Position numbers and translations under genes: made by a program. The notes under the pieces were generated by a model. That model did not search any database and was not told the DNA's origin. It saw only the letters and a list, made by a program, of their open reading frames with translations. Shown one piece after another: positions 40,873 through 50,165 of a DNA stretch of 64,000 nucleotides (the first letter of the stretch is position 1; each line of letters starts with the position of its first letter). This DNA is from Salinimonas marina (lineage in GTDB: Bacteria; Pseudomonadota; Gammaproteobacteria; Enterobacterales; Alteromonadaceae): contig NZ_CP064795.1 in NCBI RefSeq assembly GCF_015644725.1, positions 2,106,501-2,170,500 of the forward strand, given 5' to 3'.

Positions 40873-42219
40873 ATGTCTCAAAACGCACATAAGTATAGTT
40901 TAACCACCAGGATATTTATCGGCATGGTCGCCGGAATCTTGATTGGCGTGTTACTCCAACTGATTTTTGATGATAGCGGAGATTTACGCTTTTCGATATT
41001 TGGTTATTCCATTTCCACGTATAACATTCTGGTAGATGGTATATTTTCTACGCTCGGTCAGATATTTATCGCCAGCTTAAAGATGCTGGTCGTACCGTTA
41101 GTTTTTGTCTCGTTAATCTGCGGCACCTCAAGCTTAACCGAACCCAGCAAGCTTGGACGTCTGGGTGTTAAATCGATCGGGCTGTATATTTTTACCACCG
41201 CCATCGCCATTTCGCTGGCCATCAGTCTTGGCTTGCTGGTCTCCCCCGGGGTGGGTGTCGAGGCGCCAAGTGATGCTGTTTTCCAGGCCCAGCAAGCCCC
41301 GTCGTTTGGGCAGGTCATTCTGGATATGTTCCCCACCAACCCCATTAACAGCCTGGCCGAAGGCAAAATGCTGCAAATCATTATTTTTGCGGTATTGCTG
41401 GGTGTAGCCATGGCGATGTGTGGCGAGGCCGGTAAACGTATTGCCAGCTTTTTTGAGGACTTAAACACCGTCATTATGCGGCTGGTTACCATTATTATGA
41501 ATCTGGCGCCGTACGGTGTATTTGTACTGATGGCCAAGCTGTTTTCGTCGATTGGCGTTAATATGCTCGAAAATCTGGCCAAATATTTCTTCTTAGTGCT
41601 GGCCGTACTTATTATTCATGGGTTGGTGACGTATTCGGTACTGCTAAAAGCCTTCACGGGTTTAAACCCCATGATGTTGTTCTATAAAATGCGCGATGCT
41701 GCGCAGTTTGCCTTTTCCACCGCCAGTTCCAGTGCGACTTTGCCGGTAACCATGGAAACCGCGCAAAATAAGCTTGGTGTCGGCAAATCGGTATCTTCGT
41801 TCACCCTGCCTCTGGGCTCTACCATTAATATGGATGGCACCGCGATTATGCAGGGTGTCGCGACGGTGTTTATCGCGCAGGTATACGGAGTGGATCTGAC
41901 GGTGTCAGATTATCTGATGGTGGTATTAACCGCCACGCTGGCCTCGGTGGGAACTGCTGGTGTACCTGGTGTGGGTCTGATTATGCTGGCCATGGTATTA
42001 CAACAGGTGAATTTGCCGGTAGAAGGTATTGCCCTGATTATTGGTGTAGACCGGTTGCTGGATATGACCCGTACCGCGGTGAACATTACCGGTGACTGTA
42101 CGGTGGCCTGCATTATAGCAAAAAGTGAAAACGAACTGGATGCGACCCGCTTTAATAACAAAAAAGCGGGCCTGAAAGAAGAGGAAGTGGATTTAGAGCA
42201 CTTTGATAAGAACAGCTAG
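40873..42219 (+). CDS. Dicarboxylate/amino-acid:cation symporter (DAACS family)
   Basis: 448 residues with eight membrane helices and two re-entrant hairpins. SSSATLPVTMETA (HP1) and GSTINMDGTAIMQG (helix 7, NMDGT sodium/substrate motif) are diagnostic, followed by SVGTAGVPGVG (HP2) and DRLLDMTRTAVNITGD (helix 8 substrate site). The arginine in helix 8 (MTRTAVN) suggests an acidic substrate such as glutamate, aspartate or C4-dicarboxylate. It faces lolE tail to tail with 14 bases between and no clear terminator. Confidence 0.9.
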   Translation: MSQNAHKYSLTTRIFIGMVAGILIGVLLQLIFDDSGDLRFSIFGYSISTYNILVDGIFSTLGQIFIASLKMLVVPLVFVSLICGTSSLTEPSKLGRLGVKSIGLYIFTTAIAISLAISLGLLVSPGVGVEAPSDAVFQAQQAPSFGQVILDMFPTNPINSLAEGKMLQIIIFAVLLGVAMAMCGEAGKRIASFFEDLNTVIMRLVTIIMNLAPYGVFVLMAKLFSSIGVNMLENLAKYFFLVLAVLIIHGLVTYSVLLKAFTGLNPMMLFYKMRDAAQFAFSTASSSATLPVTMETAQNKLGVGKSVSSFTLPLGSTINMDGTAIMQGVATVFIAQVYGVDLTVSDYLMVVLTATLASVGTAGVPGVGLIMLAMVLQQVNLPVEGIALIIGVDRLLDMTRTAVNITGDCTVACIIAKSENELDATRFNNKKAGLKEEEVDLEHFDKNS

Positions 42220-42233
42220 GTAAACCGTTCCGG

Positions 42234-43469
42234 CTAGCCGTTTAACGCGCTGGCCGGAGCCACTTTCACCGCTTGGCTGGCCGGATACAAGGTGGCCAGG
42301 ACCACCAGAATCACTGCTACCACCACCGTCAACACCACATCCATAACCTGCAGCTGTGACGGTAAAAAGTTAATAAAGTAAATATCCCCTGACAGAATTT
42401 CAGTATTAAAAACCCCTTCAATGGTTTTCACAATGCTTGCCAGGTTTGGCGCAGTTATCACCGCGAGCACGGTTCCGGCCACTATTCCGATAATGCCATT
42501 GGTTAGCCCCTGTAATATAAACGCCTGGCGTATCAGGCTGTCCTGGGCGCCCATGGTTTTTAATATGGCGATGGCCGCCCGCTTTTCACGTACCGCCATC
42601 ACCAGGGTCGATACAATATTGAAGCAGGCAACGGCAATAACCAATGTCAGAACGATGTACACTACCGTTCGAACCAGCTGAATGTCGTTGTACAGATGCC
42701 CCTGGGTCCGGGTCCAGTCTGACATATAGACTGCCTGCGGAAATCGATAACCGATATCTCTCATCACCGTTTTGGCCTGATAGGGATCATGCAGCCTGAA
42801 GCGCAGCCCCTGAGCCCCGGAATCGATATTCGCCGCCTGTGAGGCCTTACCAAGGTGCATCAGACCCAGGTAGTTATCCAGCTCTCCCCCGATAGACAAG
42901 CTGCCGGCCAAAGTGAGTTTAATTCTTTGGGGTGCTTTAAACACCATATCATCGCTGGTCACCGGCACCAGTACCCCCAGATTGTCACCGACTTCAAGGC
43001 CGAATTTCTCGATTAACCCCTGTCCCAGCAACACAGTATTGTGGCTTTGCCGAAAACGCTCCCATGCCTGCGGAGTCACCTGTTGTCGCCATTGTGAGTA
43101 GTCAACGGACGCCACGGCCAAGCCGGTCAGCTCCACCGGTTTTAACGCCCCTTTATGCTGGAGCATGCCGGTAATCTTGGTATAAGGTTCAACCGAAACC
43201 AGCCGTTCGTCGCGCTCCAGCTCGGTCATTACTGCCGGCCAGTTGTTTATGCCCTCATTAGACACCGAGTAGAGCTCACCATGGGGAATGACCGCCAGGA
43301 TCCGATGGGTAAGCTCTCGTTCAAAGCCGTTCATAACGCTTAACAGGGTGATAAGTACAAAACACCCAAGCCCGATGCCGAAGGTAGACGAAAAGGAGAT
43401 AAAAGAGATGTAGCGGTTTTGTTGTTTGGCCTGACGAAACCGTCGGGCCAGCTGCCAGGCAAGTTTCAT
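42234..43469 (-). CDS. lolE: Lipoprotein-releasing ABC permease (LolE-like)
   Basis: 411 residues. An N-terminal helix (about 24-48), a large periplasmic domain (about 50-265), then three helices near the C-terminus, the MacB/FtsX topology of LolC/LolE. In the periplasmic part [20 protein letters not shown] is closer to LolE than to LolC. Together with LolD it lifts lipoproteins out of the inner membrane to LolA. Its ATG overlaps the lolD stop by 4 bases (ATGA). A second permease (lolC) is not in the window. Confidence 0.87.
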   Translation of the reverse strand: MKLAWQLARRFRQAKQQNRYISFISFSSTFGIGLGCFVLITLLSVMNGFERELTHRILAVIPHGELYSVSNEGINNWPAVMTELERDERLVSVEPYTKITGMLQHKGALKPVELTGLAVASVDYSQWRQQVTPQAWERFRQSHNTVLLGQGLIEKFGLEVGDNLGVLVPVTSDDMVFKAPQRIKLTLAGSLSIGGELDNYLGLMHLGKASQAANIDSGAQGLRFRLHDPYQAKTVMRDIGYRFPQAVYMSDWTRTQGHLYNDIQLVRTVVYIVLTLVIAVACFNIVSTLVMAVREKRAAIAILKTMGAQDSLIRQAFILQGLTNGIIGIVAGTVLAVITAPNLASIVKTIEGVFNTEILSGDIYFINFLPSQLQVMDVVLTVVVAVILVVLATLYPASQAVKVAPASALNG

Positions 43470-44170
43470 GGGGCTGTTCCTGCACCAGGTGCGGCCAGCT
43501 CACCATCCACGATGGTCAGGGTGCGATCCATCTGCGCCGCCAGTTCGGTATCGTGGGTGACCACGATAAAGCTGGTATTAAGCTCCTGACTGAGCTCACG
43601 TAACAAGGCGTACACTTGCACCCCAGTTTTGTGATCAAGGTTACCGGTGGGCTCATCTGCCAATACCAGCGCCGGCTCACAAACCAGCGCCCGGGCGATG
43701 GCCACACGCTGACGCTCGCCCCCCGATAAAGCGGCGGGTTTATGCTTTAACCGATGCGATAAGCCGACCCGGTCTAACAGCGCAGCCGCCTGCTGACGCG
43801 CCTTGCCGGCGCTTTCACCAGCAATCAGCCTGGGCATTGCGACATTTTCCAACGCGGTGAATTCCGATAATAAATGATGGAACTGGTAAATAAACCCCAT
43901 GTGCTTATTACGCAAGGTGGCCAGCTGCGACGCTGAGAGCGAAAAGAGGGATTGCTGGTTAAACCACACCTGACCTGAGGTTGGTGAGTCCAGGCCACCA
44001 AGAATATGCAATAAGGTGCTTTTCCCCGATCCGGAGCTGCCTAATATTGCAATATGTTCAGCGGTGTTGACTGAAAATGAAACATTCCTGAGCACCGAGG
44101 TATCTACGGCACCTTCATGATAGGTTTTACTGATGTCTTTACAGACAAGAATTTCCTGCATATTAACCAT
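43466..44170 (-). CDS. lolD: Lipoprotein-releasing ABC ATPase
   Basis: 234 residues. Walker [10 protein letters not shown] (about 44-52), Q-loop, signature LSGGERQR, Walker [13 protein letters not shown] and H-loop VVTHD are all present, and the family's FHHLL (Q-loop [17 protein letters not shown]) is the Lol-specific signature region. Powers lipoprotein release. Two ATG codons, 44170 and 44161, are possible; neither has a good ribosome site. It lies downstream of the tRNA-Asp array with only a weak hairpin between. Confidence 0.93.
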   Translation of the reverse strand: MVNMQEILVCKDISKTYHEGAVDTSVLRNVSFSVNTAEHIAILGSSGSGKSTLLHILGGLDSPTSGQVWFNQQSLFSLSASQLATLRNKHMGFIYQFHHLLSEFTALENVAMPRLIAGESAGKARQQAAALLDRVGLSHRLKHKPAALSGGERQRVAIARALVCEPALVLADEPTGNLDHKTGVQVYALLRELSQELNTSFIVVTHDTELAAQMDRTLTIVDGELAAPGAGTAP

Positions 44171-44291
44171 TTAACGAACCAGGGTTTACCTGTGCAAATG
44201 GTACCGTGATTACGGTGAGTAACCAAGAAATTACCAGGAATTAGCAAAAGGGATATTTTTAGGTGACTCCCAGGAACTGGGGCACCAGAAG

Positions 44292-44368
44292 TGGCGGAGC
44301 GGACGGGACTCGAACCCGCGACCCCCGGCGTGACAGGCCGGTATTCTAACCAACTGAACTACCGCTCC
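44292..44368 (-). tRNA. tRNA-Asp (GUC), copy 4 of the array
   Basis: 77 bases including an encoded CCA; acceptor GGAGCGG/CCGCTCC, D arm AGTTCAGTTGGTT, anticodon loop CTGTCAC, T arm GGGTTCGAGTCCC. It is base-for-base the same as the other three copies and lies nearest to lolD. Confidence 0.98.
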
Positions 44369-44392
44369 ACTAAGGGCATCTTTATCATTGAA

Positions 44393-44469
44393 TGGCGGAG
44401 CGGACGGGACTCGAACCCGCGACCCCCGGCGTGACAGGCCGGTATTCTAACCAACTGAACTACCGCTCC
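44393..44469 (-). tRNA. tRNA-Asp (GUC), copy 3 of the array
   Basis: Same 77-base sequence as its neighbours with anticodon GTC and encoded CCA. Spacer of 24 bases to the next copy. Confidence 0.98.
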
Positions 44470-44498
44470 ACACAAGGATAAAGATTATTGTAAACTAA

Positions 44499-44575
44499 TG
44501 GCGGAGCGGACGGGACTCGAACCCGCGACCCCCGGCGTGACAGGCCGGTATTCTAACCAACTGAACTACCGCTCC
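44499..44575 (-). tRNA. tRNA-Asp (GUC), copy 2 of the array
   Basis: Same 77-base sequence with anticodon GTC and encoded CCA. Spacers of 29 and 28 bases on its two sides; the spacers differ in sequence while the tRNAs do not. Confidence 0.98.
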
Positions 44576-44603
44576 GTGGCCTTTAGTTTACTGTATTAAA
44601 AAG

Positions 44604-44680
44604 TGGCGGAGCGGACGGGACTCGAACCCGCGACCCCCGGCGTGACAGGCCGGTATTCTAACCAACTGAACTACCGCTCC
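44604..44680 (-). tRNA. tRNA-Asp (GUC), copy 1 of the array
   Basis: First transcribed copy, 77 bases with anticodon GTC and CCA, about 70 bases after the strong promoter. Confidence 0.98.
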
Positions 44681-44749
44681 ACAATTTTTAATACTTTCAG
44701 CAAGTTGGATTCGTTCCGTTGAAGACCGTTCCCCCTCACTGCGGCGCAG

Positions 44750-44778
44750 ATAATACGGTTATCGATTTTAAGAGTCAA
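44750..44778 (-). promoter_or_regulatory. Strong sigma-70 promoter of the tRNA-Asp array
   Basis: On the minus strand TTGACT (44778-44773) and TATTAT (44755-44750) are separated by exactly 17 bases. The next bases are GC-rich (CTGCGCCGC), the discriminator type of stable-RNA promoters under stringent control. Confidence 0.85.
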
Positions 44779-44880
44779 CGCTTTTTTACCACAAAAAAAC
44801 AGAAAACAGTGCGTTTGCATGATTATTCGACACAATGTCGAAATATGCATCAAAAATGGTCAGAAATCAGACCCGTAGGC

Positions 44881-46338
44881 CTAGGAATTAGTGCTTTCGG
44901 CTTTCGATTTTTTTCCTAACAAACTCAGAATTTTGTCTTTAATACCCGGGGTTGGGTTTGGCGTAGCAGCAGACGGGTTGTCCAAATTCAGATCTAACTC
45001 ATCGGCTGTGACCGACGCTTTTTTTCTGCGCCATAATACGAACCCTACCACGCTACCCACCACAAGCAATATAGTGCCGTTTACTGCCACCAGTATCAGC
45101 ACCAGTGAATTATCATCAATAGCGGTGTCGGTATTATGGCCGGCAGGCGTTGGCACTGAAGGTTCTTCTTCTGATACCGCCACCGGCTCTTCGACAGCGA
45201 TATCAGCAGCTGCAGCTTGTGGCGGAGGCGGCTCGGCTTCTACCACAAAACTGTATTCAGGCACATTTAAAATAAAATCCCGCCCCTGCCGGGTCTTGCC
45301 ATAGGCGGTAAGTCTGACCGTGAACCGGCCCTCCTCCATGGCTACCATTTCGTAGGTGCGCGCGGCATCGGTAGGCTCAGTTAACGAAAAGTTGTGCATG
45401 TCACCATTGGGGTAGCGTACCTTGCCATCAATCAGCAGGCTGTTTATATCGACCTTGTCGCGGTCTACCTCTATATGCAACGTATGATGACCTGCGTCAT
45501 CGGGTTTATCGGCGGCCAGCGTCGTGCGCAGGTTTATTGGGTTGTTATGCAAAATAAACGGCCGATCGACCTGCTCTCGGGTAAACATCGGCGTTGTTAC
45601 ACTGAACACCGGAGTCCACTCGCCGGCCGGAATGACCAGGTTAAACTGACCGGTGAAAATACCATCGCCGGGCTTTTCATCCATGCCCCGGCCATTATCG
45701 GCAAAGGTCGCAATAACCTGCTTGTCAGACTTAAAATTATCGTAATTAGGATTATTGGTAGAGATAAGCTCAATTTGCAGCTCAACCACCTCTCTGAACC
45801 CGGGCTCTTTAATGGGCTTGCCGCCGTTGGTCAGCGTCGCGGTTTGTTTAAGTATTTCACCCGAAAACAACATGGAGGGTAGCGAAGGTGCCTGTAACTC
45901 TATCTCCGAAACCACCATGACCCGGCTTTGCGGATGAATCTGGCCAACGGCTTGCCAGGGCCCTGGCACGGGTTCTTTTATCGTAACCATGTCGTAGGAG
46001 TCGGCATCAAACCATTTGGCATTCTCATCACTGGCACGAGACTGGAAAATTTTAGAGCCATCGGGCCTTACCAGTACTACCGGGGCCGAGCCATATTCCC
46101 GGAAAAACACCATGGTCACTTCGCTGACATTATGATCAACCCTGAAACGGTTTTGCAGCAAAGTGATAGAGTTTTGATAGTCGTCACCCAGCTCCCTGAT
46201 GACCTGGCGCGGCTCCACCGAGGCCATGCTGACCGTGTCTTCCTGCTGTTGTAATGCTGAAGCTGCTATCGACCATCCTGCCAATAGCACCAGACTGAGT
46301 TGTCTTATTATTCGCTTTGGTTTGCTCGCCACAAACAT
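44881..46338 (-). CDS. TIGR03503-type membrane-anchored protein
   Basis: 485 residues. An N-terminal signal (about 12-28), a large extracytoplasmic region of beta-rich, immunoglobulin-like character, a Glu/Pro/Ala linker (about 375-410), one membrane helix (LVLILVAVNGTILLVVGSVV, about 416-437), RRKK stop-transfer and a cytoplasmic tail. I recognise it as the family seen in Vibrio, Shewanella and Alteromonas; no function is known. The start overlaps the end of dnaQ by 31 bases. Confidence 0.72.
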   Translation of the reverse strand: MFVASKPKRIIRQLSLVLLAGWSIAASALQQQEDTVSMASVEPRQVIRELGDDYQNSITLLQNRFRVDHNVSEVTMVFFREYGSAPVVLVRPDGSKIFQSRASDENAKWFDADSYDMVTIKEPVPGPWQAVGQIHPQSRVMVVSEIELQAPSLPSMLFSGEILKQTATLTNGGKPIKEPGFREVVELQIELISTNNPNYDNFKSDKQVIATFADNGRGMDEKPGDGIFTGQFNLVIPAGEWTPVFSVTTPMFTREQVDRPFILHNNPINLRTTLAADKPDDAGHHTLHIEVDRDKVDINSLLIDGKVRYPNGDMHNFSLTEPTDAARTYEMVAMEEGRFTVRLTAYGKTRQGRDFILNVPEYSFVVEAEPPPPQAAAADIAVEEPVAVSEEEPSVPTPAGHNTDTAIDDNSLVLILVAVNGTILLVVGSVVGFVLWRRKKASVTADELDLNLDNPSAATPNPTPGIKDKILSLLGKKSKAESTNS

Positions 46339-47024
46339 TGCCCACCGCTGTTTTGCACAATATCCAATCGTGCTTCATGTTGTTCTAATTCATCGGCGCT
46401 GGCTTTGATAACCTTTAATTTATTTGCGCTGCGCTGAACCGGGCGCATCCCCACCGTGTCCTGTTCATTGCCTGCGCCCTGGCCCATCAGATTCAATTTT
46501 GTCTGACCACCTGTCATCAGCAGATACACATCTGCAAGAATCTCGGAGTCTAGTAACGCCCCGTGTAACTCACGATGACTGTTATCAATACCGTAGCGTT
46601 TACACAGCGCATCAAGATTGTTCTTCTGGCCTGGGTGAATTTTGCGGGCCAGCGCCAGAGTATCGAGCACCTCACAGATCTCGCTGGTTTTTACCGCTGC
46701 GGTGGGCCCGTTTAAGGCAAACTCGTGGTTCATAAAGCCGACATCAAAGGGCGCGTTGTGAATTACCAGCTGCGCGCCTTTAATGAATTCGATAAAGTCT
46801 TCAGCCACGTCACCAAAAACCGGCTTATCCTGCAAAAACTCATTGGTAATGCCGTGTACTTCAATAGCTTCGGCTTCAATTTCACGTTGTGGATTGATAT
46901 ACACATGAAAATGATTGCCGGTGAGCTTTCGATCAATCAATTCCACACACCCTATTTCGATAATACGGTGGCCTTCGCGCGGCTCAATACCTGTGGTTTC
47001 TGTATCCAGTACAATCTGACGCAT
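46308..47024 (-). CDS. dnaQ: DNA polymerase III epsilon subunit (proofreading exonuclease)
   Basis: 238 residues. The DEDDh exonuclease motifs are complete: ExoI VLDTETTGIE (5-14), ExoII IHNAPFDVGFMNHEF (about 97-111), ExoIII HRELHGALLDSEIL (about 155-168). The C-terminal tail binds the polymerase alpha subunit. It is divergent from rnhA, as in E. coli and many relatives. Confidence 0.96.
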   Translation of the reverse strand: MRQIVLDTETTGIEPREGHRIIEIGCVELIDRKLTGNHFHVYINPQREIEAEAIEVHGITNEFLQDKPVFGDVAEDFIEFIKGAQLVIHNAPFDVGFMNHEFALNGPTAAVKTSEICEVLDTLALARKIHPGQKNNLDALCKRYGIDNSHRELHGALLDSEILADVYLLMTGGQTKLNLMGQGAGNEQDTVGMRPVQRSANKLKVIKASADELEQHEARLDIVQNSGGQCLWRANQSE

Positions 47025-47110
47025 AGAACAATCTCAATAAACGGACTTTTTTGGTAGTATACCAAGCCCAAATCTGGTGACCATGCATAACAGCGAAAAA
47101 AGGAGTGGCA

Positions 47111-47581
47111 GTGGCCAACAAATCAATTGATATTTTTACCGACGGCTCATGTTTAGGTAATCCAGGCCCAGGTGGTTATGGTGCGGTCATGATTTACAAT
47201 TCACACCGCAAGGAAATCAGCCAGGGATATTTTGAAACCACCAATAATCGTATGGAGCTGTTAGCGGCGGTAGCCGCGCTGAATGCGTTAAGTGAATCCT
47301 GCACCGTGAACCTGACTACCGACAGTCAGTATGTAAAAAATGGCATTAATCAGTGGATCCACAACTGGCGTAAAAATGGCTGGCGTACCGCAAGTAAAAA
47401 GCCGGTGAAAAACGCCGACCTCTGGCGTCAGCTGGATGAGGCGGTAAGTAAACACCAGGTGACCTGGCACTGGGTAAAAGGCCACTCAGGACATCCGGAG
47501 AATGAACGCTGTGATGCCCTGGCACGAGCCGCCGCCGAATCGCCTTCCCAGCCTGATAGCGGCTTCAACCCCGCTACATAG
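47111..47581 (+). CDS. rnhA: Ribonuclease HI
   Basis: 156 residues; removes RNA from RNA/DNA hybrids. The four acidic residues are in [29 protein letters not shown] and NERCDALA, with the basic KNGWRT handle. I chose GTG at 47111 because AAGGAG lies 6 bases upstream; the GTG at 47105 overlaps that site. Confidence 0.95.
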   Translation: MANKSIDIFTDGSCLGNPGPGGYGAVMIYNSHRKEISQGYFETTNNRMELLAAVAALNALSESCTVNLTTDSQYVKNGINQWIHNWRKNGWRTASKKPVKNADLWRQLDEAVSKHQVTWHWVKGHSGHPENERCDALARAAAESPSQPDSGFNPAT

Positions 47582-47644
47582 ATACAATAGCTGGGGTCAG
47601 GTTTGGTGGTTGATTGAAAAAGGCAGTCGTTCAGCAAAGGGGCA

Positions 47645-48044
47645 TGTCGCAGAGCTTACAGAGCTTGGACAGGCACTGCATCTTACCCGGAATTTTTATT
47701 GTAAAGTGACGGTCCTGTTCAATAGCAAGAACGTAACGCCCCTAAGTGTAAAAAGTGAGTGTCCTGCTTAATAATTTATCAATAACAAATCTTGCCAGCT
47801 ATAACCATAGCTGGCTTATGGTACTGCTCGTACATTTCGTTGCCTGTCGCAGAGCTTGGACAGAGCTTGGACAGGCACTTCATCTTACCCGGAATTTTTA
47901 TTGTAAAGTGACGGTCCTGTTCAATAGCAAGAGCGTAACGCCCCTAAGTGTAAAAAGTGAGTGTCCTGCTTAATAATTTATCAATAACAAATCTTGCCAG
48001 CTATAACCATAGCTGGCTTATGGTACTGCTCGTACATTTCGTTG
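47645..48044. repeat. About 200-bp direct tandem repeat, two copies
   Basis: Copy 1 is 47645-47844, copy 2 is 47845-48044, nearly the same (a 2-base insertion and two changes). Each has AGTGACGGTCC, AGTGAGTGTCC (variants of the island's 11-base motif) and a perfect 9-pair hairpin GCCAGCTAT-AACC-ATAGCTGGC. No gene is visible in 47582-48216; the short open frames there arise from the repeat itself. Confidence 0.95.
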
Positions 48045-48216
48045 GCGGATAATCAACCAGCAACATCGTGTTCTTAACAATGGCAGAATACAACGCTGTG
48101 TACATAGGCATAGCATCTCGCCGTACCGAATTAACAGGTTGGCGGTGGGCTCAATCGAGACGTCACTTTGTAGCGAAACACGTTATAATGGCAGATAAAT
48201 GTGAATAGGAATTAAT

Positions 48217-48669
48217 ATGAAAGTTTGTGGTGTAGATATAAAAAGCAACGAAGCAACGGTATGCCTCTTGTCACTGATAGATGGATTGTTTCATGTTCCC
48301 GACTGCCGTACCCGCCGGTTAACGTTGGCCGATACCAGTGCCAAAGGCCTAAAAAGCTTTCAAAGTACTTTCGCTAAACTCGTCGCCGACTACAAAATTG
48401 ATGCTGTGATAATCCGTCAGCGCCAAAGTAAGGGCAAATTTGCAGGCAGTGCCGTTGGCTTTAAGCTAGAAGCGGCTATTGAATTAATCGAAGGATTAGA
48501 GGTTGTGGTATTTAACCCAACCGATATTAAAGAATCGTTACGCAGAAACCCCATCGCAGTGCCTTTCTCAGACACGGGTTTAAAGCAGTTTCAGGAGATA
48601 GCCTTTACTACCGCTTATGCATGGTTAATGAAACGTGACAGTCCATCGCAAACACCAACTGATTCCTAG
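48217..48669 (+). CDS. DUF3010 family protein
   Basis: 150 residues. MKVCGVDIKSNEATVCLLS opens like an RNase-H-fold/RuvC-like strand with an early aspartate; IIRQRQSKGKFAGSAVGFKLEAA and FNPTDIKESLRRN follow. I recognise the DUF3010 family of marine gammaproteobacteria; the function is unknown, although the fold and the early Asp suggest nucleic-acid processing. It sits between two repeat blocks. Confidence 0.75.
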   Translation: MKVCGVDIKSNEATVCLLSLIDGLFHVPDCRTRRLTLADTSAKGLKSFQSTFAKLVADYKIDAVIIRQRQSKGKFAGSAVGFKLEAAIELIEGLEVVVFNPTDIKESLRRNPIAVPFSDTGLKQFQEIAFTTAYAWLMKRDSPSQTPTDS

Positions 48670-48701
48670 CAAAGATTCCCTGTGAAAAATGTGTCAGGGC
48701 A

Positions 48702-48905
48702 GCTTACCTGTTTTAAAGGTAAGCCGCCTCTTACAACTTCTCCAACCGGTGGAATGCGTAAGAGTTACTGATGTTCAGATTCCTAAGGTCCGAATCAGGA
48801 CAGTCACTTTATACCTTTTACCTGCTTTAAAAGTAATCAGCCTCTTTCCACTTCAACAACCGGTGAAATGCGTAAGAGTTACGGTCTAGATCAGGACAGT
48901 CACTT
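48702..48905. repeat. REP-like palindromic repeats upstream of the RAYT, two units
   Basis: Unit A (48702-48808) has a perfect 8-pair stem GCTTACCT/AGGTAAGC with 7-base loop, then a larger stem CTCTTAC/GTAAGAG with inner TCCA/TGGA, and ends in GGACAGTCACTT. Unit B (about 48814-48905) is a diverged copy with the same order and ending. A third GGACAGTCACTT occurs at 49078-49089. This is the structure of REP elements served by RAYT proteins. Confidence 0.8.
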
Positions 48906-49165
48906 ACTATCCTAAGTTGCTGAACACGTTTCCCGGTTTAAGTGGTTTTATGGCGTGGATTTCTGGAGTTTTCTAGCGTTGTAGTATCGGTAAAAACCAA
49001 TTGCGCTACTGCCAACAAATACGGTCTCTACGAGGATGCCCACAGGTGACCATAAAACTACGTTATCGCTCTAATCAGGACAGTCACTTACCGTCCTCAG
49101 GTACGGTTGGATTTTATGCGAACTCCGGCACAATGAAAACATTCCCTCTTGTTTTGTATGACGCT

Positions 49166-50095
49166 ATGCCCAGACCACGTAAATGCCTTATCAATCTGGC
49201 AGAGACACCTTACTACCATTGTGTATCCCGCTGTGTGCGCCGTGCTTACTTATGCGGTGAAGATAAGCATTCGGGTAAAAGGTATGAGCATCGTCGTCAA
49301 TGGGTGGAAGACCGGCTGATACTGCTGGCTGATGTGTTCTGCGTAGATGTATGTGCCTTTGCGGTGATGAGCAATCACACCCATGTGGTGTTGCGTATTA
49401 ACAGGGAAAAAGCCGAATCGCTGTCAGCGAAGGAGATTATTCGGCGATGGCATAAGCTCTACAAAGGCATGCTGCTAGCACGACGTTATATCAATCCTGC
49501 TGAATGTGATTCGTTATCTGCCGCCGAAATTGATACCGTTAAAAACCTTGCTGAAGTGTATCGCAGCCGATTATTTGATATCAGCTGGTTTATGCGATTG
49601 CTTAATGAATATATTGCCAGACAAGCAAATATCGAAGACAACTGTACGGGGCACTTTTGGGAAGGAAGATTTAAATCTCAGGCGTTGATGGATGAAGCTG
49701 CGCTCGCAGCCTGTATGGCGTATGTTGATTTAAATCCGGTACGGGCTCGTTTGGCAAAAACGCCGGAAGACTCTGCACACACAAGTATTCAAAAACTCCT
49801 TCAGGCGGCTAGATCTGATCAACAGCCCAGGTCCCTATTTCACTTCGCTGATAATTCTGGTGAAAAAATATCAGACGGATTACCTTTTCGGCTTCAGGAT
49901 TACTTCACACTCGTCGAGCAAACCGGGCGTCATTTTCATCCGAAAAAACGCGGCAAAATAGATAATGCAGCCTCTCCATCTCCAATCCTCACCCTGGCTG
50001 GACTGGATCATACTGAGTGGGATGCATTAGTCTACGGTATTGAAACGGACTTTAAGACTTCAGTAAGCATCGCGAAACTAATGTCGCAACGCTGA
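49166..50095 (+). CDS. REP-associated tyrosine (Y1, HUH) transposase
   Basis: 309 residues from ATG at 49166 (MPRPRKCLI). The HUH motif reads NHTHVVL (histidines 71 and 73) and the likely catalytic tyrosine is in MAYVDLNPVRARL (about 186), with GHFWEGRFKSQ before it, all typical of Transposase_17/RAYT proteins. These are single-domain relatives of IS200/IS605 transposases that cut single-stranded REP hairpins. The frame runs open from 49001, but the conserved protein starts here; no clear ribosome site. REP-like repeats lie directly upstream. Confidence 0.88.
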   Translation: MPRPRKCLINLAETPYYHCVSRCVRRAYLCGEDKHSGKRYEHRRQWVEDRLILLADVFCVDVCAFAVMSNHTHVVLRINREKAESLSAKEIIRRWHKLYKGMLLARRYINPAECDSLSAAEIDTVKNLAEVYRSRLFDISWFMRLLNEYIARQANIEDNCTGHFWEGRFKSQALMDEAALAACMAYVDLNPVRARLAKTPEDSAHTSIQKLLQAARSDQQPRSLFHFADNSGEKISDGLPFRLQDYFTLVEQTGRHFHPKKRGKIDNAASPSPILTLAGLDHTEWDALVYGIETDFKTSVSIAKLMSQR

Positions 50096-50165
50096 AAAAT
50101 CTTAAAATACAAATCCGCTTGAACACACGGGACGACGCCCACCAGTCACATTGTCCACTCCCCCT

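Noticed and set aside
47502..47973. Two overlapping open frames sharing a 30-residue tail
   Set aside because: The shared tail results from the 200-bp repeat and not from related genes.
49001..49165. N-terminal extension of the RAYT
   Set aside because: It is translated from repeat DNA including an AGTGACTGTCC copy; the conserved protein begins at 49166.
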